Assembly (NCBI GenBank): GCA_024401055.1
Contig: JAKSLT010000003.1
Span: 1-60,392, forward strand
Direction: 5' to 3'
DNA: 60,392 bases
Origin: Bacteroidaceae bacterium
Lineage (GTDB): Bacteria > Bacteroidota > Bacteroidia > Bacteroidales > Bacteroidaceae
Positions 52,945-60,392 of this stretch are shown here, piece after piece (position 1 is the first letter of the stretch; every line of letters starts with the position of its first letter). The notes beneath the pieces were generated by a model, which saw nothing but the letters and a program-made list of their open reading frames with translations, searched no databases and had not been told where the DNA came from. Position numbers and translations under genes: made by a program.

Positions 52945-54918
52945 ATGAGTAACAGAAACTCCCTTCTCAATACATTCAAGACGCTCGGCGGCGCAGCGCT
53001 GTGCCTATGGGGTCTCTTCGCCTTGGGGTGTGCCAATCCCGGCAGCGGGCCCGACGGCGGCCCCTACGACGAGACACCGCCGCGGGTGGTGAGCATGACG
53101 CTGCCGCAGCAGGCCGGAAAGGCCGGAAAGCGCGGCACGAAGGTCAGCATACGCTTCTCCGAGGCCGTGAAACTGGACAACGCCCAGGAGAAGGTGGTGG
53201 TGAGTCCCCCGCAGCTGGAACAGCCGGAAATAAACGTGGTGGGCAAGACCGTGACGGTGCAGTTGCTCGACACGCTGCAGCCCGCCACGACCTACACCAT
53301 CGACTTCTCCGACGCCATTACCGACGCGACGGAAGGCAACCCGATGGGCCACTACACCTATCTCTTCTCCACGGGCGAAGTGACGGACACCATGGAGGTA
53401 AGCGGCCACGTGCTGAGCGCCGAAGACCTGGAGCCGCTGAAGGGCGTGCTCGTGGGGCTCTACCCTGCCGACAGCCCCGACTCTCTCTTCCGCACGCAGC
53501 CCATGAAGCGCGTGGGCCGCACCGACGCGGGCGGACACTTCAGCATCAAGGGCGTGGCGCCCGGCGAGTATCGCGTGGTGGCCCTCGAGGATAAGGACCA
53601 GGACTTTAAGTTCAGCATGAAAAACGAGCGCATAGGGTGGTTGAAGGAGGCGGTGAAGCCTTCGTCGTTCCCCGACGTGAGATACGACACTTGCTGGCGC
53701 GACACGGTGCGCTGGGACAGCATCCGCACGGTGCACTATACCCACTACCTGCCCGACGACCTCGTCCTGCTGGCCTTCACCGAGAGCGGCCAGCCGCGCC
53801 ATAAGCTGAAGGAGAACCGCGAAAACCCCGACCGCCTCAACTTCTTCTTCACCGCGCCCTCCGACAGCGCTCCCCGCCTCACGGGCCTCAACTTCGACAC
53901 CTCGTCGCTGCGTCTGGAGCACAACGAGGGGTACGACACGCTCACATACTGGATTGGCGACACGGCGGTGGTGAACACCGACACGCTGCGCCTGCTCTTC
54001 ACCTACGACGAGAGCGACGACTCCACGGGCCTCCGCACCCTGACGACCGACACGCTGGAGCTCTTGCCCCGCGTATCGCTGGAGCGCAGGATGAAGCAGC
54101 AGGCCCAGGAGCACGAGAAGTGGCTGAAAGGACTGGAGAAGCGTCACAAGCGCGGAGACTACTCCGAGGAGACGCCGCCGCTCACTTTCCTCAGGCTGGA
54201 GAGCAAGGCGCCGGCATACATCACGCCAATGAACAACATTCGCCTGACTTTCTCCGAACCGCTGGACGGACTGGAACGCGCCAATCTCCACCTCCTCCTC
54301 GGCCCCGACACCCTGCAGACGGAGGCTCCCTACGAGCTCACGCCCGTGGCGGGAAAGCTCAGGACGTATGAGCTGCGCGCCGAATGGCGGCCCGAACAGC
54401 AATACACGCTGCGCCTCGACTCCGCGGCCGCACGGGGTATGCTGGGACACCATAACCGCGCGGAGGAATTTACCTTCAAGGTGAGCCCCACGGAACAGTT
54501 CGGCACCGTATTTATCACCATTCCCGACGCCGAACCCTGCACCATAGTGGAACTCCTCGACAACGGCGGAAAAACCATGCGCCGCGAGAGCCTCGTGAGC
54601 GGCAACAGGGCCGAATTCTACTACGTGGAGCCCGGCACGTATCACTATCGCTGCTTCTTCGACCGCAACGGCGACGGCCGCTGGAGCTCCGGCGTGTACG
54701 ACGAACAGAGAATGGCCGAAGAGGTGTTCTACTCGCCCGTGAAACTCGACGTGAAGGCCAACTTCGACTTCGACCAGACATGGACGCTGCACGCCCTGCC
54801 GCTCACGCAGCAGAAGCCGTCGTCCATGATTAAGCAGAAGGATGAAAAGAAGGGCGGCTCCCTCACGGGCCACGAGAAGAACATCCGGCGCATGGAGGAA
54901 AAGAAAAAGGGAAAATAA
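52945..54918 (+). CDS. Ig-like (Big_5) domain lipoprotein
   Basis: The protein has 657 residues from the ATG at 52945; an earlier start at 52855 would lie inside the palindrome array and lack a signal peptide. A lipobox ending in LGC places the lipid-bearing Cys near residue 29. Residues of about 45-150 form a Big_5 (SbsA-like) Ig domain (TPPRVVSMTLPQ, VSIRFSEAVKLDNAQE, TYTIDFSDAITD). A carboxypeptidase-regulatory-like beta-sandwich (VSGHVLSAEDLEPLKGVLVG) and further beta-rich parts follow. A Lys-rich end closes it. An outer-membrane surface or periplasmic role is likely. 15 bp before the DUF3108 gene. Confidence 0.82.
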   Translation: MSNRNSLLNTFKTLGGAALCLWGLFALGCANPGSGPDGGPYDETPPRVVSMTLPQQAGKAGKRGTKVSIRFSEAVKLDNAQEKVVVSPPQLEQPEINVVGKTVTVQLLDTLQPATTYTIDFSDAITDATEGNPMGHYTYLFSTGEVTDTMEVSGHVLSAEDLEPLKGVLVGLYPADSPDSLFRTQPMKRVGRTDAGGHFSIKGVAPGEYRVVALEDKDQDFKFSMKNERIGWLKEAVKPSSFPDVRYDTCWRDTVRWDSIRTVHYTHYLPDDLVLLAFTESGQPRHKLKENRENPDRLNFFFTAPSDSAPRLTGLNFDTSSLRLEHNEGYDTLTYWIGDTAVVNTDTLRLLFTYDESDDSTGLRTLTTDTLELLPRVSLERRMKQQAQEHEKWLKGLEKRHKRGDYSEETPPLTFLRLESKAPAYITPMNNIRLTFSEPLDGLERANLHLLLGPDTLQTEAPYELTPVAGKLRTYELRAEWRPEQQYTLRLDSAAARGMLGHHNRAEEFTFKVSPTEQFGTVFITIPDAEPCTIVELLDNGGKTMRRESLVSGNRAEFYYVEPGTYHYRCFFDRNGDGRWSSGVYDEQRMAEEVFYSPVKLDVKANFDFDQTWTLHALPLTQQKPSSMIKQKDEKKGGSLTGHEKNIRRMEEKKKGK

Positions 54919-54933
54919 CAATAGCCGCAAACC

Positions 54934-55758
54934 ATGCTCAAAGACAAGATAAAAGTCCTATTCCTGACAGCAAGCCTTCTGCTCTGCTGCAATATCGCGC
55001 GGGGACAGTGCTCCGCCGTGAACACTGCCTTCCAAAGCGGCGAGCTGCTCTCATACAATCTTTACTTCAACTGGAAATTCGTGTGGGTGAAGGTCGGCAC
55101 GGCGTCGATGAACATCACCGAGACCGTGTATAAAGGCAAACCGGCCTACCGCTCCTATCTCATCACCCGCGGCAACAGCCGCGCCGACCACCTCTTCATG
55201 CTGCGCGACACGCTGACGGCCTACGTGGGCAAGGACCTCGTGCCCTGGCGCTACACGAAGCACGCCCACGAAGGCAAGAACTACTACCGCGAGACGGTGG
55301 ACTATTCCTACAGCGGCGGCAAGTGCCACCTCAAGCAAGCCTACTCGCGCAACTTCCTGCCCTGGGAACACTACACCTACGACAACGCCCAGTGTGCCTT
55401 CGACATGGTGAGCATGCTCCTGCGTGCCCGCTCCTTCAATCCCGAGGGATGGAAACCCGGCCACAGCATTCCCTTCATGATGGCCGAGGGCAGGAAATGC
55501 AAACAGCAGACCATCGTCTTTCGCAAGAAAGAGACGTTCCACGTGGAGGGCTCCAACGTGAAATACCGCTGCCTCGTCTTCTCCTTCATGGAGAAACAGA
55601 AAAACGGCAAGGAGAAGGAAATCATCAAGTTCTTTATCACCGACGACAAAAACCACATCCCCGTGCGCCTCGACATGAACCTCAACTTCGGCACCGCCAA
55701 GGCCTATCTCTCCAGTGCCCGCGGCCTGAGAAACCCCGAGGGTGCGAAGATAAAATAA
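54934..55758 (+). CDS. DUF3108 domain protein, exported
   Basis: The 274-residue protein has an N-terminal hydrophobic signal (LFLTASLLLCCNIARGQ). The remainder matches DUF3108 in length and in phrases such as GELLSYNLYFNWKFVWVKVG and FFITDDKNHIPVRLDMNL. DUF3108 proteins are periplasmic beta-rich proteins of unknown function in Gram-negative bacteria. Its position between an Ig-like lipoprotein and an epimerase recurs in Bacteroidetes as far as I recall. 22 bp before the epimerase. Confidence 0.82.
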   Translation: MLKDKIKVLFLTASLLLCCNIARGQCSAVNTAFQSGELLSYNLYFNWKFVWVKVGTASMNITETVYKGKPAYRSYLITRGNSRADHLFMLRDTLTAYVGKDLVPWRYTKHAHEGKNYYRETVDYSYSGGKCHLKQAYSRNFLPWEHYTYDNAQCAFDMVSMLLRARSFNPEGWKPGHSIPFMMAEGRKCKQQTIVFRKKETFHVEGSNVKYRCLVFSFMEKQKNGKEKEIIKFFITDDKNHIPVRLDMNLNFGTAKAYLSSARGLRNPEGAKIK

Positions 55759-55780
55759 CCCGCGTTCTAACGCAAAAGAC

Positions 55781-56749
55781 ATGAAGATACTCATCACCGG
55801 AGCCTCGGGCTTCATCGGCAGTCACATGGTGGAGGAAGGCCTCCGCCAGGGTCACGAAGTGTGGGCCGCCATGCGCGCCACCAGCAGCAAGCGCTGGCTC
55901 ACCGACCCCCGCATCCATTTCATAGAACTCAACCTCGGCTCCGACGACGCCCTGCAGCAGCAGATTGCCCGGCATGTGAAAGAACACGGTGCCTGGGACC
56001 ACGTCATCCACGCCGCCGGCGCCACGAAGGTGAAGAACCCCGACGACTTCTTCCGCATCAACCGCGACGGTACGCTCCGGCTGGCCCGCACCCTCCTCGC
56101 GGAGCACGCCCTCGGCGGCCGCTTCGTCTTCGTCAGCAGCCTCAGCATCATGGGCGCCCTCCACGAGGACGACTACGCCCCCATTCGCGACGACGAGGCT
56201 CCCCAGCCCAACACGGCCTACGGCAAGTCGAAACTGGAGGCCGAGCAGGGCCTGGCCGAGATGGCCGACATCGACTACGTAGTGCTGCGCCCCACCGGTG
56301 TGTATGGCCCCCGCGAGATGGACTACAAGATTATGGCGGACAGCATCCGCAAGCACGTGGACTTCGCCGCCGGCTACAAGAAGCAAATCATCACTTTCAT
56401 CTACGTGGCCGACGTCGTGCAGGCCGCCTTCAAGGCTCTCACCCGCGGTGAGCGCGGCCACGCCTACATCCTTTCCGACGGCTGCGACTACAGTTCGCGC
56501 GCCTTCTCCGACCTCATCCAGCAGACGCTCGGCACCCGCTGCGTGCTCCACATCAAGGCGCCGCTCTGGCTCCTTCGCCTCGTGTGCCGCCTCGGCGTCA
56601 GCCCCACGCTCAATATGGATAAGTACAACATCCTCTCCCAGCGCTCCTGGCGCTGCGATATCACCCCCGCCCGGCGCGACCTCGGCTTCCAGCCCGAATG
56701 GCCGCTGAAGCGCGGCGTGGAGGCGTGCAAGGAGTGGTACTCGGAGTAG
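55781..56749 (+). CDS. NAD-dependent epimerase/dehydratase
   Basis: A 322-residue extended-SDR enzyme. The Rossmann signature TGASGFIGSHMVEEG lies at about residues 6-20, and the catalytic Tyr147 and Lys151 are in TAYGKSKLE. These enzymes alter nucleotide sugars or related alcohols. The substrate is unknown. Last gene of the GH3-lipoprotein-DUF3108 group. Confidence 0.88.
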   Translation: MKILITGASGFIGSHMVEEGLRQGHEVWAAMRATSSKRWLTDPRIHFIELNLGSDDALQQQIARHVKEHGAWDHVIHAAGATKVKNPDDFFRINRDGTLRLARTLLAEHALGGRFVFVSSLSIMGALHEDDYAPIRDDEAPQPNTAYGKSKLEAEQGLAEMADIDYVVLRPTGVYGPREMDYKIMADSIRKHVDFAAGYKKQIITFIYVADVVQAAFKALTRGERGHAYILSDGCDYSSRAFSDLIQQTLGTRCVLHIKAPLWLLRLVCRLGVSPTLNMDKYNILSQRSWRCDITPARRDLGFQPEWPLKRGVEACKEWYSE

Positions 56750-56821
56750 TAACAGTTAACAGCGAACAGGCCTCAGTTGACAGTTTATTGCTTGCATACA
56801 CATTATTAATATATATACACA

Positions 56822-58234
56822 ATGAAAAAGTTCCTTTCCATCTTCAAAACTTCCCCCCTTGGGGGGATAAGAGGGGGTCTTCTCCTCGCCCTCCTCCTCG
56901 CCCCCACTTTCATGCAGGCCCAGGGCATTTCCCCCGAGCTTCTCTCCCGCCTCCGCGCCCAGCAGGCTGCCGACAAGAGCGCTCCTGCCCTGCGCAACGC
57001 CCTTGCCGCCAACGGTATCAACGCGCTGGCCACCAACCCCAACAATCCCGAGCGCCTCGACACCTGGTTCTCCGACGAGGTGCCCTCAAAGGGTATCACC
57101 GACCAGAAGTCCTCCGGCCGCTGCTGGCTCTTCACCGGCCTCAATGTCATGCGCTCCCAGATGATTCGCGAGCAGAAACTCGGCGAATTCCAGTTCTCGC
57201 AGTCCTATTGCTGGTTCTACGACCAGCTGGAGAAGGCCAACCTCTTCCTTCAGAGCATCATCGACAAGGCCGACCTGCCTATGGACGACAAGACCGTTGA
57301 CTGGCTCTTCCAGCACCCCATCTCCGACGGCGGCACCTTCTGCGGCGTGCAGGACATCGTCACGAAGTACGGCCTCGTACCTGCCGAGGTGATGCCCGAG
57401 AGCTACAATGCCAACAACACCTCCAAGCTCTCCTCCATCCTCGCCCTCAAGCTCCGCGAGTACGGCCTCGCCCTGCGCCGCGCCAAGGCCAAGGACCGTC
57501 AGGCCCTCAAGGAGAAGCAGCTCGCCACCGTCTATCGCATTCTCTCCATCTCCCTCGGTGAGCCTCCCACGGAGTTCCAGTGGACGCGCCGCAACGACAA
57601 GGGCCGCCCCGTCGAGACGAAGACCTACACGCCCCAGTCCTTCTACAAGGAGTTCATCGGCATCGACCTCGTCAGCACCTACGTCATGCTCATGAACGAC
57701 CCCTCGCGCCCCTACAACAAGACCTACACCATTGACCTCGACCGCCACTCCTACGACGGCCAGCAGTGGACATACCTCAACGTTCCCATCGAAGTTATCA
57801 AGGACGCCGCCATCAAATCCATCAAGGACACCACGATGATGTATATGAGCTGCGACGTAGGCAAGCATCTCGACCGCAACACCGGCATCCTCTCCCTCAA
57901 GAACTTCGACTACGAGAGCCTTTTCCAGACCGACTTCCCCATGAACAAGGCCGACCGCATCCGCACCTACGCCTCCGCCTCCTCCCACGCCATGACCCTC
58001 AAGGCCGTTGACCTCACCGCCGACGGCGTCCCCACCAAATGGATGGTAGAGAACTCCTGGGGCGCATCTTCCGGCCACAAGGGCAACCTCATCATGACCG
58101 ACGAGTGGTTCAACGAGTACCTCTTCCGCCTTGTCGTGGACCGCAAGTACCTCTCCCCCGAAATCCTCAAACTCTGCGAGCAGAAGCCCACCGTCCTCCC
58201 CGCATGGGACCCCCTCTTCTCCTCCGACGAGTAA
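56822..58234 (+). CDS. Exported C1-family cysteine peptidase (bleomycin hydrolase/PepC type)
   Basis: The 470-residue aminopeptidase-like enzyme has its catalytic triad visible: Cys101 in SSGRCWLFTGL, His389 in SSHAMTLKAVD and Asn411 in VENSWGASSG. Family length fits bleomycin hydrolases, which are usually cytoplasmic hexamers, but this one has a signal peptide, as many Bacteroidetes members do. The signal is interrupted by TSPLGGIRGG, encoded by a REP-like element (56851-56880), before the hydrophobic core LLLALLLAPTFMQAQ. It probably trims peptides in the periplasm. Followed by a weak hairpin and a second REP-like element. Confidence 0.88.
   Translation: MKKFLSIFKTSPLGGIRGGLLLALLLAPTFMQAQGISPELLSRLRAQQAADKSAPALRNALAANGINALATNPNNPERLDTWFSDEVPSKGITDQKSSGRCWLFTGLNVMRSQMIREQKLGEFQFSQSYCWFYDQLEKANLFLQSIIDKADLPMDDKTVDWLFQHPISDGGTFCGVQDIVTKYGLVPAEVMPESYNANNTSKLSSILALKLREYGLALRRAKAKDRQALKEKQLATVYRILSISLGEPPTEFQWTRRNDKGRPVETKTYTPQSFYKEFIGIDLVSTYVMLMNDPSRPYNKTYTIDLDRHSYDGQQWTYLNVPIEVIKDAAIKSIKDTTMMYMSCDVGKHLDRNTGILSLKNFDYESLFQTDFPMNKADRIRTYASASSHAMTLKAVDLTADGVPTKWMVENSWGASSGHKGNLIMTDEWFNEYLFRLVVDRKYLSPEILKLCEQKPTVLPAWDPLFSSDE
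56851..56880. repeat. REP-like element in the signal peptide of the C1 peptidase
   Basis: CCCCCTTGGGGGGATAAGAG followed by G-rich sequence, read in frame. Same family as 18670-18704. Confidence 0.65.
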
Positions 58235-58345
58235 TACCAACGGCCCCTATCCGTCGCGGCTGCAAGCACCGCGCCACCTTCCCCCCATAGGGGAAGGAAA
58301 ATAGCCCTAAAGGTCGTTTTCGTTTATCATTAATCCTTAATCACA

Positions 58346-58427
58346 CATCTCCCCCTATCCTCCCCCTCCCTATTCGGGGAGGGGTGGCAGAGCACCGAAG
58401 GTGGCTCTGACGGGGTGAGGCTTTTTC
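58346..58427. repeat. Intergenic GC-rich element related to the REP-like family
   Basis: CTCCCCCTATCCTCCCCC, then CTCCCTATTCGGGGAGGGG (hairpin), then a second stem AGAGCACCGAAGGTGGCTCT. Ends 4 bp before adenine deaminase. Confidence 0.6.
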
Positions 58428-58430
58428 CCT

Positions 58431-60068
58431 ATGATTTACAAAGAATATTCCTCCTCCCAGAAAGAAACAGGGAGCGGCTGCCTCATCCTTCGCGGCCATA
58501 TCCTCGACCCCGTCCGCCGCACCGTCAGCGACGGCGAAATCCATATCGCCGACGGCCGCATCGCCGCCATCACCCCCCTGCCCGACGTTCCCGCCGACGC
58601 CCCCTACTGGCTCCCCGGCTTCATCGACGCCCACGTCCACGTGGAGAGCAGCATGATGCTCCCCGCCGAGTTCGCCCGCGTTGCCGTGCGCCACGGCTCC
58701 GTCGGTGCCGTGTGCGACCCCCACGAGATTGCCAACGTCCTCGGCATCCCCGGCATAGAAATTATGCTCCAGAGCGCTGCCGACGCTCCCTTCCATTTCC
58801 TCTTCGGTGCCCCCTCATGCGTGCCGTCATGCAGTGCCGACATCGAGACAAGCGGTGCCACACTCACCTCCACCGACATCGCCGCCCTTATGAAGCGCCC
58901 TGACATCGGTTTCCTCGGTGAGATGATGAACTTCCCCGGCGTACTCTTCTCCGACCCCGAAGTGCTCGCCAAAATCCAGGCTACCCTCGACGCCGGCAAG
59001 CCTGTTGACGGCCACGCCCCCGGTCTCCTCGGCGACGACCGCCGCCGCTATGCCGCCGCCGGCATCACCACCGACCACGAATGCACTTCCCTCGAAGAGG
59101 GCCGCGCCGCCATCGCCGCCGGACAGTACGTCCTTATCCGCGAAGGCTCCGCCGCCAAGGACTATGCCGCACTCGCCGCCCTCATCACCGAGGATCCCGC
59201 CCACGTGATGTTCTGCACCGACGACTCCCACCCCACCGACTTCCTCCGCGGCCACATCGACCGCATCGTGCGCCGCGCCCTCGCCGACGGCCACGACATC
59301 ATGGATATACTCCAGGCCGCCTGCGTCAATCCCGTGCACCACTACAACATGCCTGTCGGCCTCCTTCAGGTAGGCGACCCCGCCGACCTCATCGCTATCT
59401 CCGACCTCACCCCCGACTTCCGCATTCTCGACACGCTTATCCAGGGCACACCCCCCTCCGCCCCCTTCCAGGGGCACCTCCCCCTTTATGGGGAGGCCGT
59501 GCGGATGGAAGCCGCGCCTGTCACCCCCGAAGACATTGCCGCTCCCACCGAGGGCGAGCAGCATATCATCGTCGCATCTGACGGCAGCCTGCTCACCGGT
59601 CGCGAAGACGGCCCTCTCGACGCCGACGTCCAGAAACTCGTCGTCTATAACCGCTACACCCCCGGCGCCCGTCCCACCGTGGGCTGGATTCGCGGCTTCC
59701 AACTCCAGCAGGGCGCCATCGCCCAGACCGTGGCCCACGACTGCCACAACATCGTAGCCATCGGCACCTCCGACGCCCTCATCGCCGAGGTCATCAACGC
59801 CGTCATCGCCATGCAGGGCGGCGTAGCCGTCACCGACGGCACCTCGCTCTCCACGCTGCCCCTCCCCGTGGGCGGCATAATCTCGCCCCTCAGCGCCGAA
59901 GTCATCGCCGAGCGCAGCACAGCCCTCGAGGCCACCGTCCGCCGTGCCGGATGTCCCCTGCGTTCCCCCTTCATCACCCTCGGCTTCATGGCCCTCCCCG
60001 TCATCCCCCAGCTCAAACTCACCGACAAGGGCCTCTTCGACGCCACCACCTTCTCTTTCGTGGAATAA
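58431..60068 (+). CDS. ade: Adenine deaminase
   Basis: The 545-residue amidohydrolase converts adenine to hypoxanthine and ammonia for purine salvage. Metal-binding motif DAHVHVESSMM at about residues 66-76, then HGSVGAVCDPHEIANVLG, GFLGEMMNFPGV, DGHAPGL and CTDDSHPTD, all typical of Ade. The C-terminal domain contains LPLPVGGIISPLSAE. A short Pro/Gly-rich insert (TPPSAPFQGHLPLYGEA, near residue 345) is encoded by a REP-like sequence at 59450-59497. The ATG at 58431 directly follows a repeat element. A terminator comes behind. Confidence 0.95.
   Translation: MIYKEYSSSQKETGSGCLILRGHILDPVRRTVSDGEIHIADGRIAAITPLPDVPADAPYWLPGFIDAHVHVESSMMLPAEFARVAVRHGSVGAVCDPHEIANVLGIPGIEIMLQSAADAPFHFLFGAPSCVPSCSADIETSGATLTSTDIAALMKRPDIGFLGEMMNFPGVLFSDPEVLAKIQATLDAGKPVDGHAPGLLGDDRRRYAAAGITTDHECTSLEEGRAAIAAGQYVLIREGSAAKDYAALAALITEDPAHVMFCTDDSHPTDFLRGHIDRIVRRALADGHDIMDILQAACVNPVHHYNMPVGLLQVGDPADLIAISDLTPDFRILDTLIQGTPPSAPFQGHLPLYGEAVRMEAAPVTPEDIAAPTEGEQHIIVASDGSLLTGREDGPLDADVQKLVVYNRYTPGARPTVGWIRGFQLQQGAIAQTVAHDCHNIVAIGTSDALIAEVINAVIAMQGGVAVTDGTSLSTLPLPVGGIISPLSAEVIAERSTALEATVRRAGCPLRSPFITLGFMALPVIPQLKLTDKGLFDATTFSFVE
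59450..59497. repeat. REP-like insert in the adenine deaminase gene
   Basis: CACCTCCCCCTTTATGGGGA within a C-rich stretch, in frame with ade. Less similar to the other copies. Confidence 0.45.
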
Positions 60069-60094
60069 ACCTTCCATTAACAGCGACATACACC

Positions 60095-60121
60095 GGGTAG
60101 GGCCCACGCCCTACCCTTTTT
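60095..60121 (+). terminator. Rho-independent terminator after adenine deaminase
   Basis: GGGTAGGGC pairs with GCCCTACCC around a 4-base loop, followed by five T. 26 bp after the stop. Confidence 0.92.
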
Positions 60122-60392
60122 GTTATCCACCCGCCTTCCATTATTCCGCCCTTCCATGGCTCTCGCGCCATAATTTATGATAAATTTTTTCCTAATTCAT
60201 GTAGCGCCGCAGGCATTTATCCCTTCCCCGAAACTGTAAAATATTTTGACAAAATTTTGTACTAAATTTTGGGGATTTTTCGCCGTTCGCGACAGGAATT
60301 TTGTTATTCCGGGATGACATTTTCAAGACTTGCGCCCACTTTTTCCACCCCGCGCCGCAAAACACCCGCATCCTCTGGCCACTAGTCCTCCT
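60122..60392. other. Gene-free right end
   Basis: AT-rich from about 60175 to 60290, with no gene seen. The last bases (CACTAGTCCTC) resemble the unit of the 21-bp repeat family, so an array may start here and be cut off by the window edge. Confidence 0.45.

Noticed and set aside
58277-58297. Terminator after the C1 peptidase (CCTTCCCC/GGGGAAGG)
   Set aside because: The stem is fair, but on the plus strand an A-rich tract follows rather than T, so I leave it as part of the repeat-rich gap.

Overview
The window looks like a chromosomal piece of a GC-rich Bacteroidales bacterium, most likely Prevotellaceae or a close relative. Three things support this. The S10-spc-alpha ribosomal cluster has Bacteroidetes gene content, with zinc-free S4, S14 and L36. 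Promoters of the TAnnTTTG (-7) type recur upstream of genes. Large secreted proteins end in short tails of the YDLQGR...NGKK type. The species cannot be named from the sequence alone.

Layout. 0-11 kb: a secreted zincin-like protein, the tail of a decayed gene, a MATE exporter, and two large leftward surface proteins (a beta-helix protein and a 1584-residue CotH protein). An 86-bp tandem repeat lies in the CotH upstream region. 11.6-16.8 kb: an AT-rich leftward operon of six genes. It encodes a zinc-ribbon membrane protein, an SPFH protein, a leucine-rich-repeat protein, a short protein, a small membrane protein and a PH-like protein. Four of the six carry a GYF_2 domain next to a proline-rich C-terminal tail, and this is my main candidate for a little-described system. 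17-19.6 kb: a rod-shaped RNA that resembles 6S RNA, two paralogous small proteins meeting tail to tail, and a membrane Ser/Thr kinase. 19.8-21.7 kb: an Omp28-like protein. 22.1-36.6 kb: the ribosomal cluster rplC to rplQ with secY, map, infA and rpoA, lacking the usual rpsJ at its head. 37.3-43.0 kb: a type I restriction system with hsdR, a four-helix/zinc-finger protein, and an hsdM fused to a single AT-rich target-recognition domain. 43.3-44.4 kb: a UmuD-like S24 protein with an extra C-terminal domain, and tRNA-Lys(CUU). 44.8-60.1 kb: a rightward run with a GH84 hexosaminidase, a GLUG-type surface protein, a 58-residue small protein, a GH3-family enzyme, an Ig-like lipoprotein, a DUF3108 protein, an NAD-dependent epimerase, an exported C1 peptidase and adenine deaminase.

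A second theme runs through the intergenic spaces. They hold many short tandem arrays whose units differ completely from place to place but keep a strict period of 7, 8, 9, 10, 21 or 22-23 bp. Several are built on short palindromes. One 21-bp family occurs in two convergent intergenic regions 21 kb apart and may begin a third time at the right edge. Separately, a GC-rich REP-like element appears inside three reading frames without breaking them, and a six-base repeat encodes the linker before the C-terminal tail of two unrelated secreted proteins.
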